Shown here in pieces: positions 7,004 to 10,891 of a DNA stretch of 10,891 nt (positions are counted from its first letter, which is position 1; the number at the start of each line of letters is the position of its first letter). Source of the DNA: an uncultured beta proteobacterium (lineage in GTDB: Bacteria > Pseudomonadota > Gammaproteobacteria > Burkholderiales > Burkholderiaceae_C); contig CAIYQF010000260.1 of the NCBI GenBank assembly GCA_903928325.1, positions 1 to 10,891 of the forward strand. Reading direction: 5' to 3'. The translations under genes were made by a program, and so were the position numbers. The notes beneath the pieces are model-generated. The model had not been told where the DNA came from. It worked only from the letters and a program-made list of their open reading frames with translations, and did not search any database.

Positions 7004-7009
7004 ATTTTA
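7004..7009 (-). promoter_or_regulatory. Candidate -10 element for the RidA operon
   Basis: TAAAAT on the minus strand (5 of 6 match to TATAAT), 17 bases downstream of the FNR-like palindrome and 57 bases before the chosen RidA start. No -35 hexamer lies at the usual distance; the palindrome covers that position. An activator-dependent promoter is possible, but the spacing is about five bases shorter than a standard class II FNR promoter, so repression is equally possible. Confidence 0.3.
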
Positions 7010-7026
7010 GGGTCGAGCCCTGCTTG

Positions 7027-7040
7027 TTGATGTACATCAA
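7027..7040. promoter_or_regulatory. Perfect FNR/Anr-type palindrome in the divergent promoter region
   Basis: TTGATGTACATCAA is a 14-base perfect palindrome and an exact match to the FNR/Anr/Dnr consensus TTGAT-N4-ATCAA. It sits in the 126-base gap between the leftward RidA operon and the rightward acyl-CoA dehydrogenase gene, centred 81 bases inside the RidA end of the gap and about 39 bases before the dehydrogenase ATG. Towards the dehydrogenase, AACAAT (7062-7067, 4 of 6 to the -10 consensus) lies 21 bases past the palindrome, close to class II spacing, but would place the transcript start at about the ATG. A site for the operon's LysR regulator or for another dimeric repressor is a fair alternative. 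Confidence 0.5.
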
Positions 7041-7072
7041 ACGCAAAAAGCGCCCTGGGCCAACAATAGCGC

Positions 7073-8374
7073 ATGGATTTTTCTCCCTCTGAGCGTGCCC
7101 AGCATTGGCTGGCCAAAGCCGACGCCTTCTTCCAGCGCTATGTTCTGCCCTACAACCCGGCCTGGCACCACAGCGTCACGCAGGGGGTGTACCCCCCGCC
7201 CTTTTTACAGGACCTCAAGGCGCTGGCCCAGGAAGAGGGCTTATGGAACCTGTTTTTACCCAGCCTGCTGCCCGGCGAGCCCGGTACGCGCTTGAGCAAC
7301 GTCGACTACGCGCCCATCGCCGAACTGCTGGGCCGGCTGCCCTGGGCCAGCGAGGTGTTCAACTGCAGCGCGCCCGACACGGGCAACATGGAGCTGCTGC
7401 ACCTGTTCGCCAACCCGGCGCAAAAGCAGCGCTGGCTCGAGCCCCTGCTAGCGGGCACCATGCGCTCGGCCTTTGCCATGTCCGAGCCCGATGTGGCTTC
7501 CTCAGACCCCACCAATTTGCAAACCTCCCTGACACCCCAGGGCGAGGGCTGGGTGCTCAACGGGCGCAAATGGTTTATCACCGGCGCAGCCCACCCGAAT
7601 TGCCGCTTGCTCATTGTGGTGTGCCGCAATGGCGCCGCAGCGCCCGGCCAGGCCGACAGCCCAGACGACACCCATTTGCAACACAGCGTGGTCTTGGTGC
7701 CCACGGACACGCCAGGGGTGTCGCTGGTGCGCAACATCGCCATGCTCAACCACCTGGCGCCCGAAGGCCACTGTGAAATCGTGTTTAAAAACGTGCACGT
7801 GGGCAAAGAGCAGTTGCTGGGACTTTGGGGCCACGGCTTTGCCATGGCGCAGGCGCGCTTGGGGCCCGGGCGGGTGCACCATTGCATGCGCACCATAGGC
7901 CAGTGTGAGTTGGCGCTGGAGTTGGCCTGTGAGCGTGTGCTTGAGCGCCAGGCCTTTGGCAAACATCTGGCCGATTTTTCCAACGTGCAAGACTGGATCG
8001 CCGACGCGCGCATTGACCTGGACTTGGCACGCCTGCGCGTCATGCAGGTGGCCTGGCGGCTCGACCAGGCCGATAGCGACTCCCAGCAGCGCAAGACCGA
8101 TATCGCCGCTATAAAGGTCGTCGCTGCGCGCTTGCAAAGTCGGGTGGTCGACCGGGCGATGCAGATCTTTGGCGCCATGGGCTTGTCGCCCGACACGCCG
8201 TTGGCGTACTTCTGGTCTTGGGGACGCGCCATGCACCTGATGGACGGGCCCGACGAAGTGCATCTGCGCACCGTGACCCGCAGCGAGCTGAAAAAAGCAC
8301 GCGCGCGCAGCGGCCAAAGCGGCCACTACTTCACCACGCCCGAGCAGATGCGCGCGCCACCGCGCATCACCTAG
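7073..8374 (+). CDS. Acyl-CoA dehydrogenase, ACAD10/11-like
   Basis: A 433-residue FAD-dependent dehydrogenase that would introduce an alpha,beta double bond into an acyl-CoA, passing electrons to electron-transfer flavoprotein. Motifs in order: FAMSEPDVASSDPTN (134-148) and the NGRKWFITGA strand (163-172) of the flavin-binding beta domain; GRVHHCMRTIG (266-276), AFGK (294-297), QIFGAMG (364-370) and DGPDEVH (391-397) in the C-terminal helical domain. The HHCMRTIG and DGPDEVH forms are characteristic of the ACAD10/11-like branch, some members of which act with a kinase on 4-hydroxyacyl-CoAs; no kinase-domain gene is in this window. The length fits an ACAD without fused kinase. The start at 7073 has only a weak ribosome binding site. 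An MFS gene follows after 30 bases, probably on the same transcript. The actual substrate is unknown. Confidence 0.92.
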   Translation: MDFSPSERAQHWLAKADAFFQRYVLPYNPAWHHSVTQGVYPPPFLQDLKALAQEEGLWNLFLPSLLPGEPGTRLSNVDYAPIAELLGRLPWASEVFNCSAPDTGNMELLHLFANPAQKQRWLEPLLAGTMRSAFAMSEPDVASSDPTNLQTSLTPQGEGWVLNGRKWFITGAAHPNCRLLIVVCRNGAAAPGQADSPDDTHLQHSVVLVPTDTPGVSLVRNIAMLNHLAPEGHCEIVFKNVHVGKEQLLGLWGHGFAMAQARLGPGRVHHCMRTIGQCELALELACERVLERQAFGKHLADFSNVQDWIADARIDLDLARLRVMQVAWRLDQADSDSQQRKTDIAAIKVVAARLQSRVVDRAMQIFGAMGLSPDTPLAYFWSWGRAMHLMDGPDEVHLRTVTRSELKKARARSGQSGHYFTTPEQMRAPPRIT

Positions 8375-8404
8375 CGGCGTGGCCTGGGGTATTCTTGGCG
8401 CCAC

Positions 8405-9643
8405 ATGCCGCCGACCTCGCACCCGCCCAGCGTAAAAGCTTTTGCCCGCATCGGCGCCCTGGAGGCCATGGTGCGCGGCACCACGCTGTCGGTCTACCCG
8501 CTGGTCATGTACCGCGCCTGGGGCAGTGCGGCCGTGGTGGCACAAATCTATTTCGCCATTGGCGTGGTGTCGCTGCTGACTGCGCTGATGGTGCCAGCGC
8601 TGGCGCGCGTGTTTCGACGCCTTCCGGTTTACTACTTTGCCACGACCCTGTACCTGGTATCGGCCGCTTTTGGCATGCTGGGGGGCAAATTTGCGACGCT
8701 GGCCTTGCTGTGCGGCGTCATGGCGGCAGCCATGTCCTTTGTGTGCTTTAACGCATATGTGCTGGACCATGTGAGCAAAACCGAGTTTGGCAAGCTCGAG
8801 ACGCTGCGCCTGTTTTATGGCGGCGTGGGCTGGGTGGTCGGGCCGGTGCTGGGCGTTTGGCTGCTGTCGGTGTCGGAGGCAGCGCCTTTTGGGGTGGTGG
8901 CGCTCACCGTATGCGCCATGTTGGTCCTGATCTACAAGACCCGTTTGGGCAACGGCAAAGACATTGCCCGCGCGCCGCGCGCAGGCGCGGCCAAGGGTGG
9001 GCTGCTTGGCCGTGGCCGATCCAACCCCCTGGCCCATGTGCGGCGGTTTTTTGCGCAGCCGCGTCTGGTCACCGGGTGGTTGATTCCGGTGGTGCGCTCC
9101 TGCGGTTGGTGGTTTTACTTTGTCTACATCGGCATTTTTGCGCTGGAAAACGGCTTGGGCGAGAAAGTGGGCGGGCTGGCGACGTCGCTGGCCAATATGG
9201 GGCTTTTTTTGGCCCCGCTGATGCTGGGCTGGATGCGCAAGCGCTCGGTACGCCAGGCGGTGCGCGCGGGTTGCTTGTTTGGCGGCGTATGCTTTGTCGC
9301 CGGTACGGTGGTGTCGCCCTGGCCGTGGGCGACCGTGGCGGTGCTGGTGCTGGGAACTTACTTCTTGGTGCTGCTCGATACCTGTGCGGGTTTGCCATTT
9401 TTGATGTCGGTCAAGCCCTCGGAACGCACCGAAATGTCGGCCGTGTATTCCAGCTTTCGCGATGTTTCGGGCATTGTGTCACCAGGCATTGCGTGGCTGG
9501 TGCTGCAGTTTTTCCCCTTGGTTGGCGTATTTGCTGTGGCCGGTTTGGCGCTGTTGGGGGGCTGGCTGCTGGCTGGAAGGCTGCATCCGCAGTTGGGCGT
9601 GCCGGGGGCGCACCGCGTACGCGACCCTGCCCGCTATGGGTGA
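8405..9643 (+). CDS. MFS-type transporter, inner membrane
   Basis: A 412-residue integral membrane protein with about ten to twelve hydrophobic helices in two halves, as in the major facilitator superfamily. Hydrophobic spans lie near 45-68, 74-92, 96-120, 136-155 and 159-177 in the first half, and 222-246, 256-276, 286-303, 306-334, 355-370 and 372-391 in the second. The halves are joined by a basic, glycine/alanine-rich cytoplasmic loop (about 178-220). I cannot assign a substrate or subfamily. It follows the acyl-CoA dehydrogenase by 30 bases in the same direction, so it may import the acid that enters that pathway; this is inference. ATG 8405 is chosen because it is the first in frame, though the ribosome binding site is poor. 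It ends eight bases from the convergent hemolysin III gene. Confidence 0.82.
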   Translation: MPPTSHPPSVKAFARIGALEAMVRGTTLSVYPLVMYRAWGSAAVVAQIYFAIGVVSLLTALMVPALARVFRRLPVYYFATTLYLVSAAFGMLGGKFATLALLCGVMAAAMSFVCFNAYVLDHVSKTEFGKLETLRLFYGGVGWVVGPVLGVWLLSVSEAAPFGVVALTVCAMLVLIYKTRLGNGKDIARAPRAGAAKGGLLGRGRSNPLAHVRRFFAQPRLVTGWLIPVVRSCGWWFYFVYIGIFALENGLGEKVGGLATSLANMGLFLAPLMLGWMRKRSVRQAVRAGCLFGGVCFVAGTVVSPWPWATVAVLVLGTYFLVLLDTCAGLPFLMSVKPSERTEMSAVYSSFRDVSGIVSPGIAWLVLQFFPLVGVFAVAGLALLGGWLLAGRLHPQLGVPGAHRVRDPARYG

Positions 9644-9651
9644 GTAAACAA

Positions 9652-10290
9652 TCAGCCGGCGTAGCCCATCACGGCCACCACGTGCAGGCCTGTGCCTGCG
9701 GCCACAAAGCCATGCCACACCGCGTGGGCGTAGCGCAGGCGCTGGTCCAACACAAAAAACACCACACCCACGGTGTAAGCCAGGCCACCGGCCACCAGCC
9801 ACCACAAACCCGCCACGGGCATGCGCTCCACCAGCGGCACTGCAGCCACAAGCACCAGCCAGCCCATGGCCAGGTACAAACCGGTGGACAGCCAGGGTTG
9901 CGACAAGCGTTGAAAGGCCTTGAGCGCCACCCCGGCAGCGGCCAGCGCCCACACCACGCCAAACAGCGACCAGCCCCATGGCCCGCTGAGGGCGCCTAGT
10001 GCAAAAGGCGTGTAGCTGCCCGCGATGAAGAGGTAAATGGCACTGTGGTCCAGCGTCAGGAACACCCGCTTGCCCCGCCCTGGCGGCAGCGCGTGGTAAA
10101 TCGTAGAGCAGGCGTAAAGCAGCACCATGGTGGCGCCAAACACCGCAGCGCCCACCACGGCTGCGGGGTGGCGCTGGCTGGCAGCGATGATCAAAAAGGG
10201 CACGGTCGCGATGGCCGCCACCAGCGCCACGCCGTGGCTCACAGCGTTGGCAATTTCTTCGCCCAGGGTTTGGATGCGCTGCGTCGCCAC
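9652..10290 (-). CDS. Hemolysin III family (TrhA/YqfA-like, PAQR superfamily) membrane protein
   Basis: A 212-residue seven-helix inner-membrane protein of the hemolysin III/PAQR superfamily. Conserved features: EEIANAVSHG (11-20, H19), STIYH (62-66), DHSAIYLFIAGSYTPF (81-96) and HAVWHG (189-194) with H203 further on; the histidines and the acidic residue form the presumed metal site. Relatives have been linked to membrane-fluidity and lipid homeostasis, and the haemolysin name is historical. The start is GTG 10290, which has AGGAGG (10300-10305) nine bases upstream; the longer frame from ATG 10377 would overlap the upstream gene by 83 bases and adds an unlikely, Cys/Pro/Arg-rich leader. It follows the Bug-protein stop by four bases, so translational coupling is likely. 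No functional link between the two is evident. Confidence 0.92.
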   Translation of the reverse strand: MATQRIQTLGEEIANAVSHGVALVAAIATVPFLIIAASQRHPAAVVGAAVFGATMVLLYACSTIYHALPPGRGKRVFLTLDHSAIYLFIAGSYTPFALGALSGPWGWSLFGVVWALAAAGVALKAFQRLSQPWLSTGLYLAMGWLVLVAAVPLVERMPVAGLWWLVAGGLAYTVGVVFFVLDQRLRYAHAVWHGFVAAGTGLHVVAVMGYAG

Positions 10291-10294
10291 AGGT

Positions 10295-10891
10295 TCAGTC
10301 CTCCTGCATGTGCACGGCACGCACGATCGGCTCCAGGCGGGCTTTCTCACTGGCCAAAAACTTGGTGAAATCGGCACGGCTGCCGCCCACCGGGTCTATG
10401 CCCTGGGGCGTCAGGCGGGCGCGCAGTTCGGGCGATTTGAGCGCCAGGTCCACCGCGCGGTTCATTTTTTCCAAAATTTCGTCGGGCGTTCCCTTGGGGG
10501 CAAACATGCCAGACCAGTGGCCAATGAAAACCTCCGGGAAGCCCTGCTCCTGCGCCGTGGGGATATCGGGCATGGCGGCAATGCGCCGATTCCAGGTTGA
10601 GGCCAGGGCGCGCAGCTTGCCGCCCTTGATTTGCGGCAGCACCACCACACTGGCCTCAGAAGTGGCGTCTACCTGCTTGGCCATTACCGCCACCATACCC
10701 TCGGAGCCGCTTTTGTAGGGAACGATCTGGATCGCAGCGCCGGTCTTGAGGCGCAGCATCTCGGCCACAAAGTGCGGCGTGCTGCCGGTACCAGCCGTGG
10801 AGAAGTTCAGCCCCGCACCAGATTTGGACGCGGCGACAAGTCCCTTCAGGTCTTTGATCGGTGAATCCATGGGGACGACGATGATGGACGG
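10295..10891 (-). CDS. Bug-family (TctC-like) tripartite tricarboxylate transporter substrate-binding protein, C-terminal part
   Basis: The last 198 residues of a periplasmic solute-binding protein of the Bug/TctC family; the frame is open through the right edge, so the N-terminus and signal peptide lie outside. The ATG at 10868-10870 is internal: the seven codons before it (PSIIVVP) continue the family pattern. Recognisable blocks are GLNFSTAGTGSTPHF, IVPYKSGSEGMVAVMAKQVDA (ligand loop), LRALAST, MPDIPTAQEQGF, and FAPKGTPDEILEKMNRAVDLAL near the end. Such proteins bind carboxylates or other small anions and may feed a TctAB permease; in Burkholderiales many are orphans without one. No TctA or TctB gene is in view, but one could lie beyond the edge. 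The ligand is unknown. The hemolysin III gene follows after four bases. Confidence 0.93.
   Translation of the reverse strand, partial: PSIIVVPMDSPIKDLKGLVAASKSGAGLNFSTAGTGSTPHFVAEMLRLKTGAAIQIVPYKSGSEGMVAVMAKQVDATSEASVVVLPQIKGGKLRALASTWNRRIAAMPDIPTAQEQGFPEVFIGHWSGMFAPKGTPDEILEKMNRAVDLALKSPELRARLTPQGIDPVGGSRADFTKFLASEKARLEPIVRAVHMQED
10300..10305 (-). promoter_or_regulatory. Strong ribosome binding site deciding the GTG start of the hemolysin III gene
   Basis: AGGAGG on the minus strand, nine bases before GTG 10290 and inside the last codons (Gln-Glu-Asp) of the Bug gene. This match is the main reason to choose GTG 10290. Confidence 0.75.

Noticed and set aside
7502..9037. Long minus-strand open frame of 511 codons across the dehydrogenase and transporter genes
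   Set aside because: It is antisense to two well-supported genes, is rich in His, Gln, Arg and Ala without family motifs, and is typical of shadow frames in GC-rich DNA.
8857..9999. Plus-strand open frame of 380 codons over the transporter and hemolysin III genes
   Set aside because: It is out of frame with the transporter and antisense to hemolysin III, and no conserved motif is seen.
10291..10377. Hemolysin III gene starting at ATG 10377
   Set aside because: It would overlap the Bug-protein gene by 83 bases with a Cys/Pro/Arg-rich leader. GTG 10290 has a near-perfect AGGAGG and matches the family N-terminus.

Overview
The window is GC-rich and densely packed, and reads as the chromosome of a betaproteobacterium. 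A Burkholderiales/Comamonadaceae-type organism is my best guess. This rests on strong G/C bias at third codon positions, a Bug-family (TctC-like) solute-binding protein, and the mix of LysR, M20, DUF1028, RidA and acyl-CoA dehydrogenase genes. No rRNA, tRNA, CRISPR array, insertion sequence or phage gene is visible. The genus is inference.

Left end (1-1123): the first 275 codons of a TonB-dependent siderophore receptor run leftwards off the window, preceded by about 300 bases without a recognised gene. This end is clearly less GC-rich than the rest (hand counts: 25 of 60 bases at 61-120 against 42 of 60 at 2041-2100). It may have a different history from its neighbours.

Region 1124-3711: a leftward pair encodes a glyoxalase II-like metallo-beta-lactamase-fold hydrolase and a YbaK-type aminoacyl-tRNA deacylase. 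Divergent from it is a flavin-dependent monooxygenase-like protein (rightward), which ends tail-to-tail with the next operon.

Region 3721-6946: a compact leftward four-gene operon, in transcription order RidA-family protein, DUF1028 protein, LysR regulator and M20 metallopeptidase annotated like ArgE. Gaps are 7 and 19 bases, then a 4-base overlap. It looks like a regulated catabolic unit for a nitrogen-containing, possibly N-acylated, compound whose identity is unknown. The RidA protein lacks the usual catalytic arginine. The 126-base divergent promoter region between this operon and the next gene holds a perfect TTGAT-N4-ATCAA palindrome, which matches the FNR/Anr box.

Region 7073-9643 (rightward): an ACAD10/11-like acyl-CoA dehydrogenase followed after 30 bases by an MFS-type transporter.

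Right end (9652-10891, leftward): the C-terminal part of a Bug-family substrate-binding protein, followed by a hemolysin III/PAQR membrane protein that starts at GTG 4 bases after the Bug stop codon.

I did not find a clearly new defence or mobile system. The points most worth a second look are the RidA-DUF1028-LysR-M20 operon, the FNR-like palindrome at its divergent promoter, and the composition break at the left end.
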